Source: Massilibacillus massiliensis
GTDB taxonomy: Bacteria; Bacillota; Negativicutes; FLKF01
DNA length: 64,000 nucleotides
Direction of reading: 5' to 3'
Assembly: GCF_900086705.1 (NCBI RefSeq)
Contig: NZ_LT575483.1
Location: 1,383,534 to 1,447,533, forward strand
Part shown: positions 33,767 through 43,443 of the stretch, piece by piece
How the letters are laid out: each line of letters starts with the position of its first letter
How positions within the stretch are numbered: the stretch's first letter is position 1
The notes under the pieces: generated by a model
What the model saw: only the letters and a program-made list of their open reading frames with translations
The model's database searches: none
What the model was told of the DNA's origin: nothing
Translations under genes and position numbers: made by a program

Positions 33767-34711
33767 TTAATTTTGATGCGCACTTAAATATTTCTTTAAT
33801 CCAGCTACGGTTGGCAATCCATCGTTATCCCCAGGAGACATAATTGCCAGTGCACCAATCGCAGAACCGCGTCTTACCGCATCTTTAAGACTTAATCCTT
33901 CGAGTAAACCGCTTACTACCCCAACCGCAAATCCATCGCCAGCACCAACGGTGTCCACGATGTGATCTACTTTAAATGCAGGAACTGTAAAACTGCCTTC
34001 TTTTGTTTTTACAAAAGCTCCTTTTGCTCCAACCTTGATAATCGCCGTTTTTACGCCAGCATTGAGATAAAAATCAGCAATCGTATTTACGTCATCACTA
34101 CCGGTTAAAATCTTCCCTTCACCTACGCCCGGTAAAACCATATCACACTTGAATGCAAGATCATTGATCACATCGATCATTTCCTGCTTATCCTTCCATA
34201 ATGCCGGACGAAGATTGGTATCAAAAGAAATTCTAACCTGATGTTGCTTTGCCGCTGCAATTAATTCATACATCGTTTTACGGCAAGATGCAGATAAAGC
34301 AGGCGGAATTCCTGTGAGATGCAAATGACGAATCGTTGACCAGTCAATGCTTGCAATATCATTTACATCCATATTCGCTGAAGCAGTATTCTTTCTAAAA
34401 TTGACAACCTCAGGATCACCGACTTCAACCTTTGCTTTTAACTGCATTCCCGTCATATGGTCATCGTCAAAAGAAATATAACGATTGTCTATTTTATTTT
34501 CAGCTAAAAACTTTTTGATATGTTTACCAAAAGGATCATTGCCTAATTTACTGACATAACCTACTTTATGCTCTAAACGAGCCATGCCCACTGCGAAATT
34601 AATCTCTGCGCCAGCCACATATCTCGTAAAATGTGCAACATCTTCAAGCGGTTTCACCTCATCTGCAACTAATAATCCCATTGGCTCACCAATCGTAAGC
34701 ACTTCTATCAT
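33767..34711 (-). CDS. kdgK: 2-keto-3-deoxygluconate kinase
   Basis: The ATG at 34711 (MIEVLTIGEPMG) follows GAGAGGGG and fits the PfkB family start; the frame extends 16 codons upstream without a better site. The protein has the N-terminal GG-like substrate region ARLEHKVGYVSKLGNDPFG and the C-terminal PfkB signature DTVGAGDGFAVGVVSGLL near residue 255 with the catalytic Asp. It phosphorylates KDG to KDPG, the substrate of Eda. Candidate LacI-type operators lie upstream, between it and the regulator gene. Confidence 0.94.
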   Translation of the reverse strand: MIEVLTIGEPMGLLVADEVKPLEDVAHFTRYVAGAEINFAVGMARLEHKVGYVSKLGNDPFGKHIKKFLAENKIDNRYISFDDDHMTGMQLKAKVEVGDPEVVNFRKNTASANMDVNDIASIDWSTIRHLHLTGIPPALSASCRKTMYELIAAAKQHQVRISFDTNLRPALWKDKQEMIDVINDLAFKCDMVLPGVGEGKILTGSDDVNTIADFYLNAGVKTAIIKVGAKGAFVKTKEGSFTVPAFKVDHIVDTVGAGDGFAVGVVSGLLEGLSLKDAVRRGSAIGALAIMSPGDNDGLPTVAGLKKYLSAHQN

Positions 34712-34798
34712 TTTCACTACCCCTCTCCATCGATCAAAGCTAATTGTTATTATTTTCATTCTTTAATGAAATTTCTGAATTATATAAATAGATTTTAT

Positions 34799-34823
34799 GA
34801 AACAGTTTCGTTTACCGGTTTAC
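34799..34823. promoter_or_regulatory. Candidate LacI-family operators upstream of kdgK
   Basis: GAAACAGTTTC (34799-34809) is a perfect 11-bp palindrome, and GTTTACCGGTTTAC (34810-34823) next to it has the central CCGG core of GalR/LacI sites. Both lie about 90-110 bp upstream of the kdgK start. Confidence 0.5.
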
Positions 34824-34837
34824 ATTCGTCAACCTTA

Positions 34838-35854
34838 TCAGGTTGAATTGCGAATCACCAACTGACAATCCAGTTCGATTAATCTCGGTGCCGCATTTTT
34901 ATTGCGATGCAAACGAAACATTAAACGTTTCACACATTCTTTTCCTACTTTATAGGACGGCTGAGAAATAACCGTAATTCCTCTATCCACCAATTCAGTC
35001 CAATCCCAATTATCAAAACCAAAAATCCCTATATCCTCTGGGAATTTTAACTGCATTCTCTGTAACGCTTTTACCACATGCAGCATGGTAACGCCATTGG
35101 CTGTATAAATCGCCTTCTTTTCTGCACTGTTGGCTTCTATAAACTGTTTCACTAAATTCTCTACATACTCTTCTTGCTTTACTTCTAGTATATAGGATTG
35201 CGGCTCAATATCCAAAACATCAAGACAAGCCTTTTCATAGGCATTATACCGCCAATTTCTTGTGCCATTCTTTTTCAACGGTTCACTGAAGAATCCTACT
35301 CTTGTATACCCGCATTTCTTTAGGTACTCAATCGCTTCAATTGTGATATCCATATCAGCGGTTCTTACGATATCAAACGATTTTGATTCAATCGGTCGAT
35401 CCGCCAAAATAATAGGAATCCCTGACTTTGCCATGGATTCTAAAAATGCATTATTTTCACCGGTCGTATTAATAATTAACCCTTCAACACGCTGGTCAAT
35501 CATAGACAAGATATATTCACGTTCTTTACGCGGATCATCATCGGTACTGGTAATCATCACACCATAGCCGTATCGGTCACAACAATCACTAATGCCCTTT
35601 AATAAAATAGAAGAAAACGGACTGCTGATATCTGAAACAACAACACCAATAATTCTGCTTTTTTTAGATTTCAAACTACGCGCCAAATTATTTGGCCGAT
35701 AGTTTAATTCTTCAATTACTTGGGCAATCTTGTTTCTCGATTCTGCTGACATAAACTCAAATTTACCATTTAAATATCTGGAAATCGTCGTCTTTGATAC
35801 CCCAGCTCTTTCCGCAACGTCTACAATTGTAATATTTTTATGATTTCTCTCCAT
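34838..35854 (-). CDS. LacI-family transcription regulator of the KDG genes (KdgR-like)
   Basis: The 338-residue protein has the LacI HTH at residues 8-30 (ITIVDVAERAGVSKTTISRYLNG), the hinge helix YRPNNLARSLKSKKS and a periplasmic-binding-protein-like effector domain (IIGVVVSDISSPFSSILLKGI; GIFGFDNWDWTELV). Its position directly upstream of kdgK-kduI-kduD-kdgT-eda suggests that it controls them, probably with KDG or a related keto acid as inducer; that is inferred from context. Operator-like sequences flank its gene on both sides. Confidence 0.9.
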   Translation of the reverse strand: MERNHKNITIVDVAERAGVSKTTISRYLNGKFEFMSAESRNKIAQVIEELNYRPNNLARSLKSKKSRIIGVVVSDISSPFSSILLKGISDCCDRYGYGVMITSTDDDPRKEREYILSMIDQRVEGLIINTTGENNAFLESMAKSGIPIILADRPIESKSFDIVRTADMDITIEAIEYLKKCGYTRVGFFSEPLKKNGTRNWRYNAYEKACLDVLDIEPQSYILEVKQEEYVENLVKQFIEANSAEKKAIYTANGVTMLHVVKALQRMQLKFPEDIGIFGFDNWDWTELVDRGITVISQPSYKVGKECVKRLMFRLHRNKNAAPRLIELDCQLVIRNST

Positions 35855-35888
35855 AGCATCAAACTCCTACTACAAACCAGCTAGAACT

Positions 35889-35910
35889 CGTTTTACTAAA
35901 CCGTTTTACA
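35889..35910. promoter_or_regulatory. Possible regulator binding site upstream of the lacI-type gene
   Basis: CGTTTTACTAAACCGTTTTACA contains two CGTTTTAC units 13 bp apart, about 40 bp upstream of the regulator start, a plausible autoregulatory site. Confidence 0.35.
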
Positions 35911-36177
35911 TTGAATAAATAATTATTATCTTTCTATAGTTCAATTTTATCTCATATAAAATTACTTGTCTAGACTTTTTATCACATTTTATTATACAAA
36001 ATTTTAGAAATACCTGATGGTAGTTATAAATAATACGAATAGTATATAGATAGCTTCCCTTCATAATTCGATTCTTTCCTTTATGTTCAGCCAAATTTTT
36101 TTATGTTATAATAAAGTATAATATAAGTGCGGATTCAACTTCACCCTCTACCCGCCTGAGTCCACATGCATAACTTT
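35911..36177. other. AT-rich intergenic region
   Basis: No credible gene is seen. TTATAATAAAG near 36106-36116 is a possible -10 region for the downstream coiled-coil gene. The upstream half is A/T-rich and may hold the promoter of the LacI-type gene on the minus strand. Confidence 0.4.
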
Positions 36178-36197
36178 AAGGAGGTTCACACTTACTT

Positions 36198-36602
36198 ATG
36201 GAAGCCATCTTAAAACAAATTCTCACTGAAGTCTCGTCTCTTTCTTCAAAGTTTGACCACCTCGAATCGGATGTAAAAGATATTAAATCCGATGTTGGTA
36301 CACTCAAATCCGACGTCGGTACTCTGAAATCTGATGTAGGTACACTCAAATCCAATGTTAGTACATTAACTTCTCGTGTAGACGATTTAGGCGACAGACT
36401 GCTCAATGTTGAACAGTCACAATTACGCATGGAAAATACCATGACAACCAATTTTGCCGCACTTTACGATGCGCGTGAAATGCATCAGGAATTCAATGAA
36501 CGTATTGAATCTAAGGTTGATGTCATAAGCAGCAAAATGGATACCCTTGCACTACAGGTCAACTATCATGAGCATCGGTTCAATCGCTTGAAAAGTATCT
36601 AA
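36198..36602 (+). CDS. Small coiled-coil protein of unknown function with exact heptad repeats
   Basis: The ATG at 36198 lies 12 nt after AAGGAGGT, a longer spacing than usual, but no other in-frame start is available. The 134-residue product is helical and almost entirely coiled coil. DVGTLKS is repeated exactly three times in tandem (about residues 32-52), flanked by near copies (DVKDIKS, NVSTLTS). No signal peptide or membrane segment is seen. The function is unknown; such proteins can be structural or tail/adaptor components. It stands alone, with a strong convergent terminator separating it from the galE-like gene. Confidence 0.75.
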   Translation: MEAILKQILTEVSSLSSKFDHLESDVKDIKSDVGTLKSDVGTLKSDVGTLKSNVSTLTSRVDDLGDRLLNVEQSQLRMENTMTTNFAALYDAREMHQEFNERIESKVDVISSKMDTLALQVNYHEHRFNRLKSI

Positions 36603-36612
36603 AATCCCAAAC

Positions 36613-36661
36613 AAAAAACTTCCTTGGAATATGAAAAATTCACATTTCAAGGAAGTTTTTT
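36613..36661. terminator. Bidirectional terminator between the coiled-coil gene and the galE-like gene
   Basis: AAAAAACTTCCTTG (36613-36626) pairs perfectly over 14 bp with CAAGGAAGTTTTTT (36648-36661), with A and T tracts on both strands. Confidence 0.88.
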
Positions 36662-37586
36662 ATTTTTTATTCTTTTCAAAAAAATATTGATAAGTTCTTG
36701 CCAATCCTTCTTTTAATGAAGTCTTTGGCTGCCAATCCAGTGCCGCTACAGCCTGATCATTTGACAATACCGAACGATAAATATCACCTGATCGAGCTGG
36801 ACAATAAGCTGGCGCAATCGCCCGCCCGGAAATTTCTCCAAACAATGTAACAACGGTATTGACCGAAACTTCGGTCTTTGTACTGATATTATATACGCTA
36901 TTGCAATTTGAACTACCCAGTGATTGACAAATTGCCGCTGCCACGTCACCCACATAAATAAAGTCTCGTGTTTGATTGCCATCGCCGTAAATCGAAATAG
37001 ATTCACCATTGGCGATCCTCTTCGCAAAGATACTGATGACACCACCTTCACCGCCGTCCCCCTGCCGTTCTCCATAGACATTGGCAAAACGTAATGCTAC
37101 ATACTCCAAATCATGCAACGTATGATACAACTGTAAATACTTCTCCACCGTTAATTTACTTAACCCATAAAAGGAAGTCGGTTCAGTTGCAAAACTTTCT
37201 AAAACCGGCATTTCTTCAATATCACCATAGGCAGCCGCTGTAGTTGCAAAGATGACTCTTTTCACACCAGTCTTACGACAGGCTTCCAGTAAATTGATCG
37301 TACCTAAAAGATTCACCTGCGCATCAAAATATGGATCATCTACAGATACATTCACCATCGTCTGCCCAGCCAAATGGATAACAGCATCAAACCTCCGCGC
37401 TGTAAGTACCGTCACAATGTCCTGATCACATACATCCATTTCGATAAAGTCTATACCCTCTGGTACATTTTCTCGTAAACCCGTATGTAGATTATCTAAG
37501 ACTGTAATTTTACAATCTTCTTTCAATAATTTTTCTATCACATGAGAACCAATAAATCCAGCGCCCCCAGTTATTAATACTTTCAT
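36660..37586 (-). CDS. NAD-dependent nucleotide-sugar epimerase (GalE-like)
   Basis: The 308-residue extended SDR has [18 protein letters not shown] at the start, VIHLAGQTMV near residue 70, ATTAAAYGD near 115 and the catalytic YGLSK near 141, then RFANVYGERQGDGGEGGVISIF. It resembles UDP-glucose/UDP-GlcNAc 4-epimerases of the short (about 310 residues) type. The Ser before the catalytic Tyr is Thr here (ATTAAAYG), which still allows catalysis. It is separate from the manC-rml run, but its product would feed the same polysaccharide genes. Confidence 0.85.
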   Translation of the reverse strand: MKVLITGGAGFIGSHVIEKLLKEDCKITVLDNLHTGLRENVPEGIDFIEMDVCDQDIVTVLTARRFDAVIHLAGQTMVNVSVDDPYFDAQVNLLGTINLLEACRKTGVKRVIFATTAAAYGDIEEMPVLESFATEPTSFYGLSKLTVEKYLQLYHTLHDLEYVALRFANVYGERQGDGGEGGVISIFAKRIANGESISIYGDGNQTRDFIYVGDVAAAICQSLGSSNCNSVYNISTKTEVSVNTVVTLFGEISGRAIAPAYCPARSGDIYRSVLSNDQAVAALDWQPKTSLKEGLARTYQYFFEKNKK

Positions 37587-37695
37587 AGCAAGATCTCCTA
37601 TTATGTAATATAGCTACTCTAAAAAACTATTCTTTATTTATACCATACTTTCCTAAATATAGTCTATAAAAAAATTTCTATGTTACACGCATTTC

Positions 37696-39072
37696 TTAAT
37701 TGCGCCCTTCATCAAATCGTACAATATCATCTTCCCCAACATAACTCCCATTTTGTATCTCGATGATTTCCAATGGAATTTGTCCCGGATTTTCTAAACG
37801 ATGTTTGGTCGTTGGTGGCACAAACACACTCTCATTCTCATGCACCCAGCTTTCCTCCCCCGCAATTGTCACTTTAGCCGTACCAGAAATTACGATCCAA
37901 TGTTCACTGCGATGGTAATGCATCTGCATCATGAGAACACCTTTAGGCTGCAAACGAATTTTCTTCATCTTATATCGTGGTCCCTCACCAAGCGTAGTCA
38001 CACTACCCCACGGCCGGTAAATCGTCGTATGTTCATCAGCTTCCTTGCGTCCACGTTTTTTCAGCTCATTTACAATTTCCTTTACCTTTTGTGATTCGCC
38101 CTTTTTGGCGACAACGATCACATCATCCGTTTCTACCAAAAGTACGTCATCTAACCCAATTCCTGCAATCAGACGATCTCGTCCGAGAATGAGAGAATTC
38201 TTGCAATCAACGGCTAAACAATCTCCCTCCATCGCATTGCCGCGTTCATCTTTCGGTAAGATCTCATACATCGCATCCCAGGAGCCAATATCATTCCAAT
38301 AACAAGGCAATTCCAGAACAACGACTGAAGTTGATTTTTCCGCAACTGCATAATCAATCGAAATATTTGGCATCGCAGAAAACGCCGCCAACACCTCTTC
38401 ATACGTTCCCGTCAGCTGTTGCATAATATCCGGTTGATAATTTTCCAATTCATTTTTCATGAAACCAATTGCAAATGCAAACATTCCCGAATTCCAAAAG
38501 TAGTTTCCCCTAGCCAGATACTCTTCTGCGACTGAAAGCTCCGGTTTCTCTTTAAAAGAGAGAACTTCATAGCCTCCCTCATAAGCTTGTCCTGCTTCGA
38601 TATACCCATACCCTGTTTCCGGCTTATCAGGCTTGATTCCAAAAGTAACTAATTTCTGCTCTTTAGCAAGCGCAGCCGCCGTTTGAACCGATTTGACAAA
38701 CATTTCTTCCTGTTGAATCACATGATCGGCCGGCGTTACTAGCAAAACTTCATTCTCGTCACAGCCAAGCTTCTCCATGCAAAATTTCAATGAAAGTGCA
38801 ATAGCCGGTGCCGTATTCCGTCCCGCAGGCTCTAAAATCACATGTGCTGCATCGGCATTACAATCGGCAAGTTCACTCTGTACATGGTATACATACGCTT
38901 GATTCGTCACAATAATGATATCTTTTGCCTCAACGATCGGCAGAAAACGCAGCACAGTTTGTGCTAATAAAGATTTTCCTTGATTCACCTTTAGAAATTG
39001 TTTCGGATACCCCGTACGAGATAGCGGAAATAATCGCGTACCACCGCCACCTGCCAATATAATAATCTTCAT
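37696..39072 (-). CDS. manC: Mannose-1-phosphate guanylyltransferase / mannose-6-phosphate isomerase
   Basis: The ATG at 39072 (MKIIILAGGGGTRLFPLSR) has GAGGA 8 nt upstream. At 458 residues it has the two-domain type II build: an N-terminal guanylyltransferase with GGGGTRLFPLSRTGYPKQFL and FKEKPELSVAEEYL, and a C-terminal cupin with YRPWGSVTTL, MQMHYHRSEHWIVISGTAKV and PTTKHRLENPG. It makes GDP-mannose, the precursor for Gmd/Fcl (GDP-fucose) encoded 8-14 kb to the right. It follows the DUF218 gene by 22 nt. Confidence 0.95.
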   Translation of the reverse strand: MKIIILAGGGGTRLFPLSRTGYPKQFLKVNQGKSLLAQTVLRFLPIVEAKDIIIVTNQAYVYHVQSELADCNADAAHVILEPAGRNTAPAIALSLKFCMEKLGCDENEVLLVTPADHVIQQEEMFVKSVQTAAALAKEQKLVTFGIKPDKPETGYGYIEAGQAYEGGYEVLSFKEKPELSVAEEYLARGNYFWNSGMFAFAIGFMKNELENYQPDIMQQLTGTYEEVLAAFSAMPNISIDYAVAEKSTSVVVLELPCYWNDIGSWDAMYEILPKDERGNAMEGDCLAVDCKNSLILGRDRLIAGIGLDDVLLVETDDVIVVAKKGESQKVKEIVNELKKRGRKEADEHTTIYRPWGSVTTLGEGPRYKMKKIRLQPKGVLMMQMHYHRSEHWIVISGTAKVTIAGEESWVHENESVFVPPTTKHRLENPGQIPLEIIEIQNGSYVGEDDIVRFDEGRN

Positions 39073-39094
39073 ATAAATCATCCTCAGCCTAGAA

Positions 39095-39850
39095 TTATTT
39101 AACTAACTTAGCCACAGTAATACCCAGCCATTCCTGAAAGAAAATATAATTTCCATATAATGCACCTGCTGATGGTGCCAATTTATTATAATGGAACACA
39201 TGCTGCTTATTTACCATATAGTCACTCGGATACGGTAAAACATTGACATTTTCCTTATGAAAATTAAGTACCGATCGTTCCATATGAAAAGCAGATGTGA
39301 CTAAAATTGGCTTCGTATATCCTTTTTCATCTAATAGCTTATGGACAAACTGTGCATTTTGCTTTGTATTCACACTTTGATCTTCGATCAAAATCTGTTC
39401 TTCCGGAACACCTAAACTCAATAAAATTCGCTTGGCAATCTGTGCCTCCCGCCCGGAATCCCCATAAACTTGCCCACCAGCCAAAATAATCGGTACATCC
39501 AGTTTTTTTTGCAATCGAACCGCAGTAAGCAGGCGATTGGCCGCACTGCTGCCCAAATTCCCCTGACCATCTACATCCATCGTATCCGCAGTCGCACCAC
39601 CGCCCAGCATAATCACCGCATCGCCAGCAACTTCACGCGGCGGCTCATACCGTCTTTCTAATGAACCAAGTAATGTTTCACTCACATAACTTGTACACAG
39701 CAGATAAAAAATAACGGTAAGACCGGCTAGAATTCTAGCCAGTCTCCGCTCTCTGCGCTTCCATAGATATAAGGCCATCCCCAACAATGCGACTATGAAA
39801 ATCCCAGGGGGCAGAAGAAAACTCGCACCAAATTTCAGCAAATAAATCAT
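39095..39850 (-). CDS. DUF218 / ElyC-SanA-YdcF-like membrane protein
   Basis: I place the start at the ATG at 39850, which overlaps the rfbD stop as ATGA; the frame runs 15 codons further up without a good site. The 251-residue protein has two N-terminal membrane segments (FLLPPGIFIVALLGMALYL and ILAGLTVIFYLLCTS), then a DUF218 domain with VIMLGGGATADTMD, PIILAGGQVYGDS and ILVTSAFHMERSVL. ElyC and SanA act in envelope integrity or lipid carrier-linked steps. Its place inside the rhamnose operon supports an envelope polysaccharide role, but the exact reaction is unknown. Confidence 0.85.
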   Translation of the reverse strand: MIYLLKFGASFLLPPGIFIVALLGMALYLWKRRERRLARILAGLTVIFYLLCTSYVSETLLGSLERRYEPPREVAGDAVIMLGGGATADTMDVDGQGNLGSSAANRLLTAVRLQKKLDVPIILAGGQVYGDSGREAQIAKRILLSLGVPEEQILIEDQSVNTKQNAQFVHKLLDEKGYTKPILVTSAFHMERSVLNFHKENVNVLPYPSDYMVNKQHVFHYNKLAPSAGALYGNYIFFQEWLGITVAKLVK

Positions 39851-40689
39851 ACTTTTCCCTCTCGATGTAAATATTCTTTTAGTGCCGTTTGCCAATCACG
39901 CATCGGATCTCCCACCGTCATCTTGAGCATATAATTGTCCAACACTGAATACGCCGGGCGCTTCGCTGGGCGAGAAAATTCTTCTGACGTTACCGGCACC
40001 ACATCAATTTCTTTTTCCACCTGTTTAAATATTTCCACTGCAAAATCATACCAGGAGCATTTTCCCCGACAAGTTGCATGATAGGTTCCATAGGAATTAC
40101 TTTCCAGCAATCTAAAAATCGCTTTCGTTACATCAACAGTAGAAGTTGGTGTCCCAATCTGATCATTGACCACCCGCAAAGTCTGATTGCTTTCGGCCAA
40201 TCTAAGCATCGTTCGCACAAAATTATTTCCATCCCCATACAGCCATGCTGTCCGCACAATAAAATGCCTGCCGAGAATTTCGCGCACCATTTGCTCACCG
40301 ATCCACTTCGTCTTTCCATATACGCCAAGCGGACACACAGTTTCATACTCCCGGTAACTTTCTTTTCCGCTGCCATCAAATACATAATCGGTACTCACAT
40401 GCACCAATTTTGCGCCAATCTCTAAACAAGCAGCAGCCAGATTCTGTACACCAATGACGTTTACCCTAAATGCACCATCAAAATCTGTTTCGGCATGATC
40501 CACATTTGTATAGGCTGCACAGTTGATCACTGCATCGGGTTTTGTCTTCATAAAAAACTCTTTCACTGCCCGACTATTTCCAATATCTAAATCCTGATGA
40601 CCAACCAAGATCAACTCATGTAACGTCTTTCCCTGCGTGGCAACCTCACGGCCTAATTGCCCATTTGCACCAGTCACTACAATTTTCAT
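39847..40689 (-). CDS. rfbD: dTDP-4-dehydrorhamnose reductase
   Basis: The 280-residue SDR has IVVTGANGQLGREVATQ at the start, NCAAYTNVDHAE near residue 60, VHVSTDYVFDGSGKESYREYE near 95 and the catalytic YGKTKWIGEQ near 128. It reduces dTDP-4-keto-L-rhamnose to dTDP-L-rhamnose, the last step of the pathway. It follows rfbC by 11 nt and overlaps the DUF218 gene by ATGA, so rfbB-A-C-D and the next two genes form one operon. Confidence 0.95.
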   Translation of the reverse strand: MKIVVTGANGQLGREVATQGKTLHELILVGHQDLDIGNSRAVKEFFMKTKPDAVINCAAYTNVDHAETDFDGAFRVNVIGVQNLAAACLEIGAKLVHVSTDYVFDGSGKESYREYETVCPLGVYGKTKWIGEQMVREILGRHFIVRTAWLYGDGNNFVRTMLRLAESNQTLRVVNDQIGTPTSTVDVTKAIFRLLESNSYGTYHATCRGKCSWYDFAVEIFKQVEKEIDVVPVTSEEFSRPAKRPAYSVLDNYMLKMTVGDPMRDWQTALKEYLHREGKV

Positions 40690-40700
40690 CTCATTACCTC

Positions 40701-41267
40701 TTATCCTTGATAACGAATCAATCGTTCTTTTGGCAAATCCTTCAATAATGGATGCACCTTATCCTTTTCCGATAACACGACATCCACCATCGGCCATTTG
40801 ATACCAATTGCCGGATCATTCCACAAAATTCCGCCATCGGCGGCAGGGTTGTAAATATCACTGCACTTGTAGGTAAAATAAGCGGTTTCACTCACCACAC
40901 AAAAACCGTGTGCGAAGCCTGGTGGTATCCAAAATTGATTATGCTTTTCTCCGGATAACATAACACCAACCCATTCGCCAAAAGTTGGCGAACCATCACG
41001 AATATCCACCGCAACATCGTATACTTCCCCTTGCGCTACAGATACCAATTTTCCCTGTGCATTTGGATTTTGAAAATGCAGCCCTCTAAGTACGCCTTTC
41101 GTTGAAAAAGACATATTATCTTGCACAAACTCCACATCAATGCCTGCTTCTCTATACTTCTCCTTACTCCACGTTTCCAAGAAAAATCCGCGCGCATCAC
41201 CAAATACTTTTGGCTCAATGATCCGCACCCCTGCTAGCTTCGTCTCTATTATCTTCAACTTCAGCAC
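40701..41267 (-). CDS. rfbC: dTDP-4-dehydrorhamnose 3,5-epimerase
   Basis: The 188-residue cupin enzyme has the RmlC blocks VFGDARGFFLETWSKEKY near residue 21, FVQDNMSFSTKGVLRGLHFQ near 45 with the catalytic His, and FWIPPGFAHGFCVVSETAYFTYKCSDIYNPAADGG. It epimerises dTDP-4-keto-6-deoxyglucose at C3 and C5. It lies between rfbA and rfbD with 16- and 11-nt gaps. Confidence 0.96.
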   Translation of the reverse strand: MLKLKIIETKLAGVRIIEPKVFGDARGFFLETWSKEKYREAGIDVEFVQDNMSFSTKGVLRGLHFQNPNAQGKLVSVAQGEVYDVAVDIRDGSPTFGEWVGVMLSGEKHNQFWIPPGFAHGFCVVSETAYFTYKCSDIYNPAADGGILWNDPAIGIKWPMVDVVLSEKDKVHPLLKDLPKERLIRYQG

Positions 41268-41283
41268 TCCTTAATCAAGCGAT

Positions 41284-42174
41284 TCAAAAAAACTCTTTTT
41301 TATGCATAACTAAATTCAATAGATACTGTCCATAGGCATTTTTTTTCATTTCTTCAGCAATTTCTATCAATTGCTGCTTTGTAATATACCCTTTACTATA
41401 CGCAATTTCCTCCGGACAAGAAATCATTAAACCTTGACGCTCTTGAATCGTCGCAATATAGTTCGATGCCTGTAATAAAGAATCATATGTACCCGTATCG
41501 AGCCATGCATACCCGCGCCCCAAAGTCTCCACCTGTAATTCTTTCCGTTCTAAGTAAATACGATTCAAATCAGTAATCTCTAGTTCCCCTCGCTTAGATG
41601 GCTTGATCGACTTGGCAAATTCTACGACCTGTGCATCGTAAAAATATAAACCCGTAACCGCATACGATGATTTCGGCTGCTGTGGTTTTTCCTCAATACT
41701 CATTGCCTGCCCATCAGCATCAAATTCAACCACACCATATCGCTCCGGATCTTTTACCCAATAAGCAAAAACAGTGGCACCATGCTCAAGCGCCACGGCT
41801 TGCTTGAGTTTTTCACTAAAGCCATACCCATAAAAAATATTATCTCCAAGTACCAAAGCACAGCCTTCACCGGCAATAAATTCTTCCCCAATGATAAACG
41901 CCTGCGCCAATCCATCCGGACTAGGCTGAATCGCATATCGCAGTTGAATCCCCCACTGGCTTCCATCACCTAAAAGCTGCTGAAAGGCCGCTTGATCCTG
42001 TGGCGTTGTGATCATCAAAATATCTCGAATACCGGCCAGCATTAACGTCGTCAACGGATAATAAATCATTGGTTTATCATATACCGGAACCAATTGCTTA
42101 CTAATCGACTTCGTAATTGGATACAATCTCGTACCTGATCCGCCCGCTAGAATAATTCCCTTTGTAATTGCCAT
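41284..42174 (-). CDS. rfbA: Glucose-1-phosphate thymidylyltransferase
   Basis: The 296-residue nucleotidyltransferase has [36 protein letters not shown] at the start (broken into the GGSGTRL and [10 protein letters not shown] motifs), [13 protein letters not shown] near residue 107 and [16 protein letters not shown] near 222. It makes dTDP-glucose from glucose-1-P and dTTP. It follows rfbB by 9 nt. Confidence 0.96.
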   Translation of the reverse strand: MAITKGIILAGGSGTRLYPITKSISKQLVPVYDKPMIYYPLTTLMLAGIRDILMITTPQDQAAFQQLLGDGSQWGIQLRYAIQPSPDGLAQAFIIGEEFIAGEGCALVLGDNIFYGYGFSEKLKQAVALEHGATVFAYWVKDPERYGVVEFDADGQAMSIEEKPQQPKSSYAVTGLYFYDAQVVEFAKSIKPSKRGELEITDLNRIYLERKELQVETLGRGYAWLDTGTYDSLLQASNYIATIQERQGLMISCPEEIAYSKGYITKQQLIEIAEEMKKNAYGQYLLNLVMHKKEFF

Positions 42175-42183
42175 CTCGTATCC

Positions 42184-43245
42184 CTACTTTCCTATTCCAA
42201 GTCGTTCCCGCCGATAACTGCCATCTGTCACCCGCTGACACCACCCAGCATGATTTAAATACCAATCCACCGTTTTTACAATACCGGTCTCAAATGTTTC
42301 CGCCGGAACCCAACCTAGCTCATCCTTGATTTTCGTTGCATCAATCGCATAGCGCGCATCATGTCCCGGACGATCCGTTACAAAGGTAATCTGTTCCCGA
42401 TACGACTTTCCATCCTCTCTCGGACGTCTTTCATCTAAAATATCGCACAATGTATGAACAATACTTAAATTTGTCTTTTCATTATGACCGCCAATATTAT
42501 ACTTATCACCCGGATCACCCTTTTTAAGCACCGTCAAAATCGCCCGACAATGATCTTCCACATAGAGCCAATCCCGAACATTTTGACCCGTTCCGTAAAT
42601 AGGCAGAGCTTTGCCCTCCAAAGCATTCAGTAAGATCAATGGAATTAATTTTTCCGGAAATTGATACGGACCATAATTATTCGAACAATTCGTCATAATC
42701 ACTGGCATACCATAGGTATGGTAATAGGCTCTCGCCAAATGATCCGAAGATGCCTTTGACGCTGAATAAGGAGAATTTGGCGCATATGGTGTTTCTTCTG
42801 TAAAATAACCCGATTCGCCAAGTGTTCCATACACCTCATCTGTCGAAATATGAATGAACCGAAATGATTTCTGACTTTCCTCACACAATGAGTTCCACTG
42901 CTTGCGCGCGCACTCTAGCAGGTTAAACGTTCCATTGATATTCGTCCGCACAAATTCCCCCGGTCCATCTATCGACCGATCCACATGCGACTCCGCTGCA
43001 AAGTGTACAACTGCATCCGGACGATATTCAGCAAATATCTTCGTTACCAATACAGCATCGCAAATATCCCCTTCCACAAAAGTATACCGCCCATTTTGTG
43101 AAATCTCTTCAAGTGAGTCAAGATTTCCTGCATACGTCAACTTATCTAAATTGATAATCTCTATATCTGTATACTCTTTTAATATCAAATGCACAAAATT
43201 ACTACCGATAAATCCAGCACCACCAGTAACTAGAACTTTCTTCAT
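42184..43245 (-). CDS. rfbB: dTDP-glucose 4,6-dehydratase
   Basis: I place the start at the ATG at 43245 ([17 protein letters not shown]); GGAGG lies 11 nt upstream, and a GTG immediately before it would give a better 8-nt spacing. The extended SDR has the glycine-rich motif, [15 protein letters not shown] near residue 75, [11 protein letters not shown] near 125 and [11 protein letters not shown] with the catalytic Tyr/Lys near 160. It converts dTDP-glucose to its 4-keto-6-deoxy form and is the first gene of the rhamnose operon. A small antisense-paired locus lies upstream. Confidence 0.95.
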   Translation of the reverse strand: MKKVLVTGGAGFIGSNFVHLILKEYTDIEIINLDKLTYAGNLDSLEEISQNGRYTFVEGDICDAVLVTKIFAEYRPDAVVHFAAESHVDRSIDGPGEFVRTNINGTFNLLECARKQWNSLCEESQKSFRFIHISTDEVYGTLGESGYFTEETPYAPNSPYSASKASSDHLARAYYHTYGMPVIMTNCSNNYGPYQFPEKLIPLILLNALEGKALPIYGTGQNVRDWLYVEDHCRAILTVLKKGDPGDKYNIGGHNEKTNLSIVHTLCDILDERRPREDGKSYREQITFVTDRPGHDARYAIDATKIKDELGWVPAETFETGIVKTVDWYLNHAGWCQRVTDGSYRRERLGIGK

Positions 43246-43351
43246 CACCCAATCAACCTCCGTAAACATTCTTAACTTATAGATATTCTACAAATTATCA
43301 GTAAATTCCTTGCAACATTCATCATTTAGAAATACCACACAGGAAAACTAT

Positions 43352-43380
43352 TTTACAAACCAGATTAAATTCGCTATAAT
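43352..43380 (+). promoter_or_regulatory. Promoter of the antisense RNA to the 30-codon peptide
   Basis: TTTACA (43352-43357), 17-bp spacer, TATAAT (43375-43380): a near-consensus plus-strand promoter with no gene on the plus strand behind it. Confidence 0.75.
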
Positions 43381-43400
43381 ATACATATACTATATATACC

Positions 43401-43428
43401 AAAAACGCCCTGCGCTAACAGGACGTTT
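43401..43428 (-). terminator. Terminator of the 30-codon peptide mRNA
   Basis: On the minus strand AACGTCCTG and CAGGGCGTT form a 9-bp stem (one wobble) with a 6-nt loop, running into a T5 tract. Confidence 0.8.
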
Positions 43429-43443
43429 CGGTTGAATGCAGGA

